Shown one piece after another: positions 61,886-63,015 of a stretch of DNA of 64,000 bases (position 1 is the first letter of the stretch; the number at the start of each line of letters is the position of its first letter). The notes below the pieces were generated by a model. It ran no database searches and had not been told where the DNA came from. It was given only the letters and a program-made list of their open reading frames with translations. The translations under genes were made by a program, and so were the position numbers. Source of the stretch: Breviolum minutum Mf 1.05b.01 (Eukaryota > Sar > Dinophyceae > Suessiales > Symbiodiniaceae); NCBI GenBank assembly GCA_000507305.1, contig DF239402.1, positions 1-64,000 of the forward strand, written 5' to 3'.

Positions 61886-63015
61886 ACACCATCAACACCA
61901 TCATCTACGTACATGCTGACACTGATATTTCTTTCCATTTGCTGTAATTCATCCAATGGCTGTATTACGATAGTTTTGACCAAACATCCGATATTGGCAG
62001 GAACAATGACAAAGTATGACAAAGTCCATCCTCCATGATTCCTGAGGGCCTGTGGTTTCCTAGATTTAAGATCAGCAGAAGGCAATTGGCTGAATAGTTG
62101 AGGCTTTTCCTGCCTGCAAAAACCATGCTGAGACATCTTAAACTAGTCTCAAACAGATCCGCAAACGAATTGAAATAGGCGGAAGACTACAAGCTCTTAC
62201 CAATGAAAGTAAACTCTCTGATGAATCCGCATCACTGATAAGATCCATATCCAACATTGCAGAAGCAGTGATTCCAAAGGTGATATTTCCAAAAAAAAGA
62301 CAACATGACCTCAACTGTACATTCCACAAGATCTAAGTTAAAAATATCAGGATCCAACCCCAAAAAAATCCAACCAAAGAATCACACACACACACACACA
62401 TTTTCATCAAACATCAATAGATTCAGGTCCAAAACTCTGAATTTACCCGGGTTTATCGATTTTTCGTTGATTTCCCCTGTGTTTCCTTCCCCTGTTTTTG
62501 GTTGCCAAAGGCCGCCTCGTTCTTGAGGTCGCCACGGCGCTTCTCCGAGAGGCCGTGTTTCTTGAAACTTTTCACCGCACACTTCTCGCCATCTGAGGGA
62601 TCGGTGTGGTAGAGGTATGTAGCAAACCCTGTTGAAGAGACCCAATGAAAATAATACCCCTAATATGTGGGAGATCTATAAAATCGAATTGTATATAATA
62701 TGAAATAGTGTCATTTTTGTGAATAAACATTGGGAAACTTCATCAAGACTTATCTGACAAAAGTTGTCTGTCACTTACCTTTATTTTGCTGGTAGGACAT
62801 ACATAAAACTTGGCAAAACACATGGCAAACACCTCTGAGACCTGACTTTTCTCTTCTTGGGGAGAGATCATAGGAAGGATGCAAGCAATTAAAACAACAA
62901 ATGGTTCGCTGTTGTTCCAGGCACCCCTCATGTGTAGCTTGACCACCAGCATCCACAAACATCCGCCTTGACCCGTTGCCAGTTGCACTGGGCCGCTCAT
63001 GCCAGAGCCCAGCAC
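308..63015 (-). CDS. CDPK: Calcium-dependent protein kinase (CDPK), 21 mapped exons
   Basis: Ser/Thr kinase gated by its own calmodulin-like domain. Exons, 5' to 3': 63015-62967, 62592-62516, 24344-24276, 23693-23616, 23286-23248, 22977-22906, 21985-21914, 21408-21376, 20424-20351, 20053-20006, 19395-19329, 18667-18625, 5755-5709, 5059-4952, 4405-4334, 3898-3848, 3650-3576, 2805-2785, 1948-1892, 1422-1354, 445-308. Joined in frame they give 452 codons with VLGSGMSGPV (glycine loop), CAVKSF (Lys), HRDLKLEN, IDFGFAKFW, YVAPE, DLWSLGV, ALEHPWV, a junction domain and four EF-hands, the usual CDPK order. Donors are 8 GT, 10 GC and 2 GA; every acceptor is AG. Exons upstream of 63015 (N-terminus) were not identified. 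All catalytic residues are present, so the kinase should be active. Weak points: the exon 2-3 link across 38 kb, and the last 20 or so C-terminal residues. Confidence 0.8.
446..1353 (-). other. CDPK intron 20
   Basis: AT-rich with no coding found. Contains an AAC/GAC-rich stretch at 690-860. Donor GC, acceptor AG. Confidence 0.7.
1354..1422 (-). CDS. CDPK exon 20 (EF3 end and exiting helix)
   Basis: 23 codons, AEDLTGILGEHFEGTDAREL then IRE. Acceptor tttag|gcggaa, donor GC (cgcgag|gcaata). Confidence 0.92.
1892..1948 (-). CDS. CDPK exon 19 (EF-hand 3, first part)
   Basis: 19 codons, DVLRRTFRKFDVDNCGRIT. The loop DVDNCGRITAED continues into exon 20; it has Cys at position 5 and Asp at 12, so it is non-canonical. 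Acceptor cccag|gatgtg, donor GT. Confidence 0.92.
2215..2580. repeat. CAA/GAA microsatellite
   Basis: Blocks of CAA, GAA and CAG trinucleotides inside CDPK intron 18. Homopolymeric reading frames here are not genes. Confidence 0.95.
2785..2805 (-). CDS. CDPK exon 18 (21-nt microexon)
   Basis: GRIKVHE, between gccag| and a GA donor (catgag|gagtgg). It matches the RIxxHE/D segment that links EF2 to EF3 in CDPKs and restores frame between ...AAAMQ and DVLRRTF. Confidence 0.82.
3195..3287. repeat. Foldback element
   Basis: AGTAAACTAATATGGCAATG and CCATTGCTATGTTAGTTTAC form an inverted repeat of about 22 bp around a 50-bp core in CDPK intron 17; possibly related to family B. Confidence 0.75.
3576..3650 (-). 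CDS. CDPK exon 17 (EF-hand 2)
   Basis: 25 codons, AMFNSMDTDHDDVIAYSEFL then AAAMQ. The loop DTDHDDVIAYSE keeps acidic positions 1, 3, 5 and 12 but has Asp in place of the usual Gly 6. Donor GC. Confidence 0.93.
3848..3898 (-). CDS. CDPK exon 16 (linker helix between EF1 and EF2)
   Basis: 17 codons, MKEVLEKYYHIDTLEAE. Acceptor ggccag|atgaaa, donor GT (gctgag|gtaatc). The Met here is internal, not a start. Confidence 0.85.
4334..4405 (-). CDS. CDPK exon 15 (EF-hand 1, degenerate)
   Basis: 24 codons containing FLAFDTENTGTITHIQ. The loop starts with Asp but has Glu at position 3, Thr at 5 and Gln at 12 instead of Glu, so calcium binding is probably weak or lost. Acceptor cgccag|gatcga, donor GT. 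Confidence 0.92.
4492..4592. mobile_element. MITE-like foldback, family B
   Basis: Inverted ends CCCCGAAAACTAAATATGG...AACCTGAAAA and TTTTAGGTTCCATGTTGG...TTTTCGGGG, about 100 bp, in CDPK intron 14. The core GGAACCTGAAAATGA recurs at 31690-31780 and, diverged, at 20234-20322, 28439-28541 and 28730-28833. Confidence 0.8.
4952..5059 (-). CDS. CDPK exon 14 (autoinhibitory junction domain)
   Basis: 36 codons, SSALDDDIKSSLRKFAKATA followed by FRRAVLSMMAWSL and NAE. This is the basic amphipathic junction that blocks the kinase until Ca binds the EF-hands. Acceptor ttccag|tcgtcc (one of three sites not followed by G), donor GT. Confidence 0.93.
5060..5708 (-). other. CDPK intron 13
   Basis: No gene seen. 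Unusually GC-rich in its last third; open frames here on both strands lack motifs. Confidence 0.65.
5709..5755 (-). CDS. CDPK exon 13 (HPW motif), just downstream of the LINE
   Basis: 47 nt. The split codon gives Gly, then ALEHPWVKSLGAKTE, the end of the kinase domain. Acceptor gaaag|gcgcac. The donor chosen is GC (accgag|gcagac) because it joins exon 14 in frame. Other donors a few codons later are possible. Confidence 0.88.
5846..5857. repeat. LINE target-site duplication, copy at element 3' end
   Basis: TTATATAGCCAT, identical to 18508-18519; the adjacent bases differ, so the duplication is exactly 12 bp. Confidence 0.92.
5858..5922 (-). other. LINE 3' end with short A-tail
   Basis: 65 nt from the ORF2 stop to the junction. 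On the minus strand it ends CCATGGAATGAAAAAA and then runs directly into the target-site duplication. Confidence 0.8.
5923..16692 (-). CDS. LINE ORF2 polyprotein: modules, RNase H, endonuclease, RT, zinc fingers, MTase-like; one in-frame TGA
   Basis: About 3,590 codons from ATG 16692 (next ATG 16671), in a different frame from ORF1. Approximate residues: diverged repeat modules 1-1600, with H-x-x-DRWC at about 70, 949 and 1534; RNase H 1635-1790 (FYTDGSS, PKAEAL, YDCLMAGN, HQGHCWNECADA); APE-type endonuclease 1875-2135 (TANVLTL, GLQETR, LDANARVG, QDHECVG); reverse transcriptase 2370-2760 (GKAPGLDGVP, FLDVRSAF, GSRPGSPLADLAYN, WVDD, YLGTQ); C2H2-like fingers about 2975-3040 (CPLCDRMF, CVGCNQCF); C-terminal domain 3290-3588 with HMFSG and GGPPCETWS. 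TGA at 14956-14958 (codon 579) is the only interruption. RNase H upstream of endonuclease is not the usual LINE order (endonuclease-RT-RNase H). All catalytic motifs are recognisable. Confidence 0.88.
5960..6845 (-). other. C-terminal cytosine-methyltransferase-like domain of LINE ORF2
   Basis: ILIIHMFSGRRRHGDC resembles motif I (cofactor loop) and AMNIGGPPCETWSAAR resembles motif IV with the Pro-Cys nucleophile of C5 MTases. LKEHPAWP may stand for motif VI (usually ENV), and KFGAASVKPT recalls a late QxxYG-KPT block seen in other retroelement MTase-like domains (memory). Motif VI lacks its usual Glu-Asn, so catalysis is uncertain. Confidence 0.55.
7590..7765 (-). other. Two C2H2-like zinc fingers within LINE ORF2
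   Basis: CPLCDRMFSSAQALQGHKWK followed by YH gives a C2H2 finger with four residues between the His. The second, CVGCNQCFWTAQRLQQH, has the Cys pair and one His, with no clear second His. Confidence 0.7.
8450..9550 (-). other. Reverse transcriptase domain within LINE ORF2
   Basis: RT fingers GKAPGLDGVP, motif A FLDVRSAF, motif B GSRPGSPLADLAYN, motif C AWVDD (replacing the common YADD) and LNMGIGKTE, then YLGTQFS. The arrangement is that of non-LTR RTs. Confidence 0.93.
10290..11070 (-). other. APE-type endonuclease domain within LINE ORF2
   Basis: Exonuclease-endonuclease-phosphatase fold signatures: TANVLTL, GLQETR (catalytic Glu), VVAHAP, LDANARVG (Asp), ARLDYI and QDHECVG (Asp-His). It would nick target DNA to prime reverse transcription. 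Confidence 0.9.
11330..11790 (-). other. RNase H domain within LINE ORF2
   Basis: Motifs in order: FYTDGSS (first Asp), PKAEALAV (Glu), GYDCLMAGN (Asp) and HIYSHQGHCWNECADA (His and last Asp). All four acidic positions of RNase HI appear kept. Its position N-terminal to the endonuclease is unusual. Confidence 0.85.
12071..12093 (-). repeat. HxxDRWC repeat, copy 3 (LINE ORF2)
   Basis: Encodes PHVSDRWC; plus-strand core CACCAGCGGTCACTGACATG. Related copies lie at 13826-13847 and 16466-16488. Confidence 0.8.
13826..13847 (-). repeat. HxxDRWC repeat, copy 2 (LINE ORF2)
   Basis: Encodes THVTDRWC; plus-strand core CACCAGCGGTCAGTGACATG. Confidence 0.8.
16466..16488 (-). repeat. HxxDRWC repeat, copy 1 (LINE ORF2)
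   Basis: Encodes PHIIDRWC; plus-strand core CACCAGCGGTCAATGATATG. Confidence 0.8.
16788..17825 (-). CDS. LINE ORF1: zinc-knuckle, coiled-coil nucleic-acid-binding protein
   Basis: 345 aa from MSNMNSNEPWRC. Near the N-terminus WRCNPC...YCPNCG forms a four-Cys zinc ribbon or knuckle. A basic Lys/Arg/Gly stretch (RGRKGQKGKGKS), a Pro/Ser-rich spacer, a long helical coiled-coil segment (QLQELQEAKAQH to IQQLNAKAAQD) and an acidic/basic C-terminus (SKRPRSTEPGGGQ) follow. This fits the RNA-binding, chaperone-like ORF1 role of LINEs. The frame is open upstream to an ATG at 17984, but the Met just before the zinc motif looks more natural. A competing open frame overlaps it and lacks any motif here. 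Inferred by position and composition; no homology search was possible. Confidence 0.75.
   Translation of the reverse strand: MSNMNSNEPWRCNPCRRLIKAITPYCPNCGGHWTTVADATYVHGKAKQKSQTPTSWDWNQWTDWNTTGSAQRASSPRQRSQSRRGRKGQKGKGKSAEVEPLANKPSFPALPPSPFAATSSYTATTPAPPWSTEKPTEQPSVNQELIQAVRKAFPDPAGLPPELKDILDKTESSEMKKITTDLHKSTAALGRARRQLQELQEAKAQHRAKWVQHLHASLEAWQHQTEGFDKQQVQYNTLIQQATIELHAARNSIQQLNAKAAQDRNLESLLEEPPAEHADTTTVDVEEKKLREKMQEVLAKAAKTALPSTTEVVDLVETASPVSKRPRSTEPGGGQKDATMQGGSK
17826..18507 (-). other. LINE 5' leader
   Basis: About 680 nt between the 5' insertion junction and the chosen ORF1 ATG, starting AAGGTATCGGCTCAATTCC on the minus strand. It is likely to contain the internal promoter (inference from LINE biology); I could not identify promoter motifs. 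Two reading frames are open through part of it. Confidence 0.6.
18508..18519. repeat. LINE target-site duplication, copy at element 5' end
   Basis: TTATATAGCCAT, identical to 5846-5857. It lies in AT-rich intron sequence followed by an A-rich run. Confidence 0.92.
18625..18667 (-). CDS. CDPK exon 12 (subdomain XI), just upstream of the LINE
   Basis: 43 nt, ALLVVNPNERLDAQ plus one nucleotide: the NPNER (DPxxR-type) arginine region. Acceptor accaag|gcattg, donor GC (ctcaag|gcggaa). The next exon is 12.9 kb away because the LINE lies in this intron. Confidence 0.9.
18980..19088. mobile_element. MITE family A, copy 2
   Basis: About 109 bp, same orientation as copy 1, more diverged (CTACGGTTGATGGAAAGAAT ... 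CTTCCATCAACAGTAT). It lies in CDPK intron 11. Confidence 0.87.
19329..19395 (-). CDS. CDPK exon 11 (subdomain X)
   Basis: 67 nt, QGKVHWSSKFKRLSEHAQDF then VK, after a split Arg codon. Acceptor ttgaag|gcaagg, donor GC (gtgaag|gctgtg). Confidence 0.92.
20006..20053 (-). CDS. CDPK exon 10 (subdomain X start)
   Basis: 48 nt, SPPFHGPDKEVLAKI after the split Gly codon. Acceptor aaccag|gagtcc, donor GC (attag|gccgcg). Confidence 0.9.
20234..20322. mobile_element. MITE-like foldback, family B (diverged)
   Basis: CCCCAAAAACTAACAATAGA plus ACCTGAACATG at left and CATCATTTTCAGGTGGTAT at right, just upstream (in transcription) of CDPK exon 10 on the plus-coordinate side of intron 9 and exon 9. Confidence 0.55.
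20351..20424 (-). CDS. CDPK exon 9 (subdomain IX)
   Basis: VLGNSYTLKADLWSLGVISY then MLLT. Contains the helix-F Asp (ADLWSLGV). Acceptor ggaag|gtcctt; donor GC (cacagg|gcgccg) leaves two nucleotides that complete Gly with exon 10. Confidence 0.94.
21069..21184. repeat. 57-bp tandem duplication split by a single N
   Basis: Two copies of CACATCCAATTTCTTGCAAA ... CGAAACCTGGAA, differing by one base, meet at the N at 21127. Probably unmerged contig ends. Confidence 0.9.
21198..21305. mobile_element. MITE-like foldback, family C
   Basis: Left end TATCTAGTTGGTGGTTTCAA plus CCCATCTGAAAAATAT matches the reverse complement of the right half of 44370-44454. The right end (TTTGAAACCACGACCCAGTT) is imperfect. 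It lies in CDPK intron 8. Confidence 0.72.
21376..21408 (-). CDS. CDPK exon 8 (APE motif, 33 nt)
   Basis: ACGSTHYVAPE, an 11-codon exon carrying the P+1 loop and the APE glutamate. Acceptor cccag|gcatgt, donor GT (ccggag|gtcggt). It joins in phase 0 to VLGNSYTLK. Confidence 0.9.
21914..21985 (-). CDS. CDPK exon 7 (DFG magnesium-binding motif)
   Basis: 24 codons, DNDHLKLIDFGFAKFWDRSR then NMTQ. Acceptor gctag|gacaac, donor GC (cgcag|gcatcg). The intron is bounded by a 7-nt direct repeat, CAGGCAT, at its two ends. Confidence 0.94.
22906..22977 (-). CDS. CDPK exon 6 (catalytic loop)
   Basis: 24 codons, VAYLHSHQIAHRDLKLENFL then YERK. Contains the catalytic Asp in HRD, plus Lys and Asn (HRDLKLEN). 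Acceptor gttgag|gttgca, donor GT. Confidence 0.94.
23248..23286 (-). CDS. CDPK exon 5 (helix E, small exon)
   Basis: 39 nt, EMAAKTAKQMLLA, between caccag| and |gtcagg (GT donor). It joins exon 4 ...RVYKE to exon 6 VAYLHSH, giving the expected helix E followed by the catalytic loop. Confidence 0.88.
23616..23693 (-). CDS. CDPK exon 4 (hinge and helix D)
   Basis: 26 codons beginning EIHLVMEYMAGGELYDRLFQ: the kinase hinge and the start of the C-lobe. The donor that keeps frame is GA (aaagag|gagagg), joining to exon 5 EMAAK. The hexamer AGGAGA is present at both ends of the intron. Confidence 0.9.
23750..23860. mobile_element. MITE family A, copy 1
   Basis: 111 bp with terminal inverted repeats CTGTTGATGGAAGAAATCC / GGATTTCTTCCATCAACTG flanked by TA on both sides. 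It lies in CDPK intron 3. The same sequence recurs along its full length at 18980-19088 and 60790-60890. Confidence 0.9.
24276..24344 (-). CDS. CDPK exon 3 (subdomains III-V)
   Basis: Acceptor gaacag|gtggag, donor GT (gaacag|gtcggg). 23 codons, VEIYLTLDHPHVARLLMVYE plus DEQ: helix C with its glutamate and the following beta strands. Confidence 0.9.
25046..25183. repeat. Direct repeat flanking the N gap, copy 1
   Basis: From CTTTGAGATGAAACAACCAC to AATAAAAGGAGAC; matches 25459-25595 with a few substitutions. Confidence 0.93.
25190..25340. other. Assembly gap (151 N)
   Basis: Run of N. Near-identical segments of about 135 bp lie on both sides (about 25046-25183 and 25459-25595). Single N positions also occur at 21127, 40616, 43923 and 59544. 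Confidence 0.98.
25459..25595. repeat. Direct repeat flanking the N gap, copy 2
   Basis: Same sequence as 25046-25183 on the other side of the gap; the sequence after the repeat differs. Confidence 0.93.
26220..26300 (-). CDS. Possible single exon
   Basis: A GC-rich patch translating LRQFAVLKAAPFPMMAVPEK then GGCSQLKSGE, with splice-like borders. It may belong to the gene exons at 29.7-37.9 kb. Little else can be said. Confidence 0.25.
28110..28230 (-). CDS. Possible acidic exon
   Basis: Acceptor caacaag|gttgag, then LREEDEEEEEEREKKKKDAP and NAGLPGSWVDEE. Low-complexity acidic/basic composition; assignment to a gene is unknown. Confidence 0.25.
28439..28541. mobile_element. MITE-like foldback, family B (diverged)
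   Basis: Left CCAAAAACTGGAACCTAAAA, right TTGAGTTCCATGTTAATTTT; imperfect inverted repeat. Confidence 0.6.
28730..28833. mobile_element. MITE-like foldback, family B
   Basis: Left end CCCTCCCTGAAAAATCCATA plus GCACCTGAAAA; right end TTTTCAGGGGCTATGTTGAA plus CTTCGGAGGGG. Confidence 0.7.
29745..37921 (-). CDS. Unrecognised minus-strand gene, scattered GC-rich exons
   Basis: GC-rich open patches with splice-like borders: 37921-37868 (MATCFEWSLKIAEFLLP, possible start), 37466-37406 (APIVDSKALTAEIDSVAVPT), 36463-36392 (LELRNLIAGVDTDHSLGAVV, 24 codons, GC donor), 36111-36003 (NIRHDGQVRKDDDEEEGQSL), 35300-35198 (LEGSYLKTAREVDKMASWQR), 33720-33553 (SGQMWKFPSKTEEELYSNDR), 33180-32990 (VPERVDALRNAQANGINRLD), 32671-32613 (VERLKAKAAAREEKLEQ), 30995-30899 (RRQWARQLKEMQSTDRRGKE), 29833-29745 (LPEGMKGHIFQQMPLDAMKT). 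The style is charged and helical; no domain recognised. Phases were not fully reconciled, and more than one gene is possible. Confidence 0.4.
31690..31780. mobile_element. MITE-like foldback, family B
   Basis: CATGGAACCTGAAAATGATG at the left and TTTTTCAGGTTCCATATTTA at the right form an inverted repeat of about 20 bp around a short core. Confidence 0.75.
39220..40330 (+). CDS. Possible plus-strand exons
   Basis: Three patches read sensibly on the plus strand: 39220-39420 (MKHRECSPYATLRKHLSGRN...VNVERLSIIGLLGIAW), 39617-39773 (FSLIKKGHRGLYALKIPFVD then HAGASFRLATEWEMAGAPE) and 40165-40310 (QPPGLDVENGMFGLLTKAFP then ADFANHFLEKLEKN). AG-type borders precede the last two. No family recognised; if real this is one of few plus-strand coding stretches. 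Confidence 0.25.
40960..43267 (-). CDS. Transposase-like gene of a probable dinoflagellate multicopy family
   Basis: The main exon (43267-41837, 476 codons open) contains VPVSLYGDEVQV, FALAEIKGDWPWLRKILRF, CFLCHS, MLDTTCSPSPLLLV, MVRICTMHTVNLGL and SSQRRFKRSS...AKAWNSRALLEWL. Likely downstream exons follow: about 41760-41710 (DRTLGKWLQQEIVAGRQ), 41462-41380 (QADAIFAAGNRFLQYH) and 41200-40960 (GMNSRHWHCFSEEDSIGMIK). From memory this block order (GDE-like, KGDW, C-x-x-C, HTVNLG, DED.IG) recurs in many unannotated dinoflagellate proteins of probable mobile-element origin; this was not checked. Catalytic residues cannot be assigned with confidence. The 5' end overlaps three 126-bp tandem repeats. 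Exact splice sites of the small exons are unresolved. Confidence 0.5.
43224..43603 (-). repeat. Three tandem 126/127-bp repeats at the transposase-like gene 5' end
   Basis: Units 43224-43349, 43350-43476 and 43477-43603, each starting near AAGACCAAAACATCTTTTGA and ending GGGGTACAGTGCA, with few differences. On the minus strand each is open in one frame (SAKHILKKITLPKLICRIPV). The first unit runs into the 476-codon exon, so the repeats may be duplicated coding sequence or promoter-proximal DNA. Confidence 0.9.
44370..44454. mobile_element. MITE-like foldback, family C
   Basis: Perfect 18-bp inverted ends ATATCTGGTTGGTGGTTT / AAACCACCAACCAGATAT; about 85 bp. Confidence 0.85.
44758..45913 (-). 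CDS. Lysine-rich coiled-coil-like protein, C-terminal exons
   Basis: Unrecognised gene. Candidate exons: 45913-45808 (GKGGSGKKDKKKTSAKDKKS), 45679-45519 (KEETPEEKAEREKHELETKA), 45257-45155 (PDNMREAFIKDQKAAAASIA then DKRTALQAALDQNK) and terminal 44850-44758 (ESEIADLDSALIEACNAYDS then LKRKVAKLAK and TGA). The last two are more GC-rich than their surroundings, with AG|G acceptors; the third has a GA donor (aacaag|gacttt). Very basic N-terminal part, then a helical C-terminus. Not all phases between exons are reconciled, so an exon may be missing. It lies inside the 38-kb interval between CDPK exons 2 and 3, on the same strand. Confidence 0.45.
46297..49191 (-). CDS. Unrecognised minus-strand exon cluster (Trp-rich and Lys/Glu-rich protein)
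   Basis: Open segments on one strand: 49191-48607 with a Trp/Asn-rich stretch (NNWWGGYNEWWSWN); 48387-47575, 270 codons, with KKVQEKLGDMTMDEVMKEMK, a conserved-looking SWLVWLKLNESDDPEVVDFC and then degenerate KEKEKKDEPGKP repeats; 47230-46961 and 46805-46530 (weaker); 46460-46297 ending in a Ser-rich tail (SSTSSSASSNSSDSSSSKRA, then PS and stop). Whether these are one gene, and whether it belongs with the transposase-like gene further downstream, cannot be told from sequence alone. No known domain recognised. Confidence 0.35.
48431..48546. repeat. Foldback element
   Basis: ATATATGGATGTTTCCAAAA plus ATAG at left and CTTATTTTTGGAAACACCCA plus TATAT at right form a 35-bp imperfect inverted repeat; about 115 bp long. 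Confidence 0.8.
49524..49644. repeat. Foldback element
   Basis: CTGGTTCCCCGTAATAGGTG plus GTAGGTGATAT pairs with ATATCACCTACCACCTATTA plus AGGGAACCAG; about 31-bp ends around a short AT-rich core. Confidence 0.82.
49970..50061. repeat. Short internal repeats TAGATTCACGGT
   Basis: The motif (T)AGATTCACGGT occurs about three to four times around two copies of TTAGAAGGTCTTCTAGGG, itself a small palindrome (AGAAGGTCTTCT). Confidence 0.8.
50087..56170 (-). CDS. Unrecognised multi-exon gene with acidic and RG/K-rich region
   Basis: Candidate exons: about 56164-56033 (NTQNDWWPLFFHSPANGEDK), 55817-55741 (DAPELSEQEDLPPNDSEESS), 55525-55413 (acidic), 55317-55202 (DMDPWIPLPTGIPDDLKKRA), 55121-54778 (RRAARECIPGETQDDK then a GKGKGRRGRGRGG tract), 54012-53719 (DADLTPSKWSYSRKRLEARV), 53400-53240 (NGQMYVYKALSGPVEKAKSY), 53190-53110, 53045-52970 (RWFFARILAGWLDDDD), 52200-51990, 51029-50604, 50617-50342 (QGGKRLKETQEYPLKFCRIV) and a terminal exon 50240-50087 (APEPLNWKHADLVPIYDFLK to a stop). 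The splicing pattern resembles the CDPK gene. No domain recognised; could be a mobile-element protein or a host gene. Confidence 0.4.
52632..52718. repeat. Foldback element
   Basis: CTTCCCAGTGACCTTTT and AAAAGGTCACTTGGAAG are 17-bp near-perfect inverted ends. Confidence 0.75.
52835..52935. repeat. Foldback element
   Basis: GGGAAAATGTTGCTACCCTT plus GGGATGGTACCCT pairs with its complement AGGGTACCATCCCAAGG...CCAACATTTTCCC; ends of about 33 bp. Confidence 0.8.
56224..56690. repeat. Minisatellite, five units of about 90-97 bp
   Basis: Each unit contains CGATCTACAACACGACTTAA, GTCAAAGGGGATGATGGTCA and TGACTTCCAAAAAAATAT, with small indels in the A-run and one unit with a duplicated TTATAAG. Confidence 0.93.
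56690..57163 (+). CDS. Possible plus-strand ORF, 157 aa
   Basis: Open from an ATG to a stop, immediately after the 90-bp minisatellite, with CDHCKYVPCKTDPKSTPMYD and KPFDLEFKGTITQKVHHLKH. Composition is ordinary and no motif is recognised. Another plus frame here is also open, so coding is unproven. Confidence 0.2.
   Translation: MPMFFFQEQRVPILKAGCDHCKYVPCKTDPKSTPMYDFKLMMLPTLQPIQQSSHSCDIDGQDMSASLLRSDEQRWPSRQTWQATMGHSLGAPPMCAVAVLFKVCERNSRSLRTTTVYHAQTSKPFDLEFKGTITQKVHHLKHRQLPDHWPIGAVASP
59620..60410 (+). CDS. Possible plus-strand exons
   Basis: 59625-59735 reads LNAIITRIPFKGYKVGKAIE then SAKTYCVVEALQTA before a GT donor. 60230-60402 reads CQVTHSYAFGQTWPPFHAIL then DEAKANGHGFGKGLHIKLLE and ends SST-stop. 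The second looks like a C-terminal exon. No family identified. Confidence 0.28.
60790..60890. mobile_element. MITE family A, copy 3 (inverted)
   Basis: About 101 bp, reverse orientation to copy 1 (starts ATACTGTTGGTGGAAGAAAT, ends TCATCGACAGTAT) with a short internal deletion. Confidence 0.88.
61590..62329 (-). CDS. Possible minus-strand exons between CDPK exons 2 and 3
   Basis: 62290-62205 reads ITASAMLDMDLISDADSSES; 62095-61925 reads LRNHGGWTLSYFVIVPANIG; and after an ATC microsatellite, 61800-61590 reads AVHYFQRDVADVISQLELHR then LVMNDLAPDGTVYCAELLMP. They could belong to a mobile-element-derived gene. No domain recognised. Confidence 0.3.
61826..61893. repeat. ATC microsatellite
   Basis: About 22 ATC repeats with one CGTC interruption. 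Confidence 0.95.
62516..62592 (-). CDS. CDPK exon 2 (VAIK lysine)
   Basis: Acceptor cctcag|atggcg, donor GC (aacgag|gcggcc). The split Asp codon from exon 1 completes D-GEKCAVKSFKKHGLSEK, which carries the ATP-anchoring lysine in AVK. The exon ends ...DLKNE in phase 0, exactly the residues expected before VEIYLTLDHPHV of exon 3. No other exon 3 candidate was seen in the intervening 38 kb. Confidence 0.85.
62967..63015 (-). CDS. CDPK exon 1 of the mapped set (glycine-rich loop)
   Basis: Acceptor ctgcag|gtgctg; translates VLGSGMSGPVQLATGQ plus one nucleotide. This is the ATP-binding loop GxGxxGxV, with the GMSGPV variant I associate with dinoflagellate kinases (memory, not searched). Donor is GC (gtcaag|gcggat). 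The protein N-terminus must lie further upstream, at 63016-64000 or outside the window; I could not identify it. Confidence 0.82.

Larger units (their letters stand above)
24345..62515 (-). other. Interval between CDPK exons 3 and 2 (38.2 kb)
   Basis: If the kinase is one gene this is intron 2, with donor gag|gcggcc and acceptor gaacag|gtggag. It contains several other exon clusters on the same strand, mobile-element relics, an N gap and three single-N joins. Nothing beyond repeats was recognised at 26.4-28.1, 38.0-39.0, 43.6-44.7, 57.2-59.6 or 60.9-61.5 kb. Confidence 0.6.
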
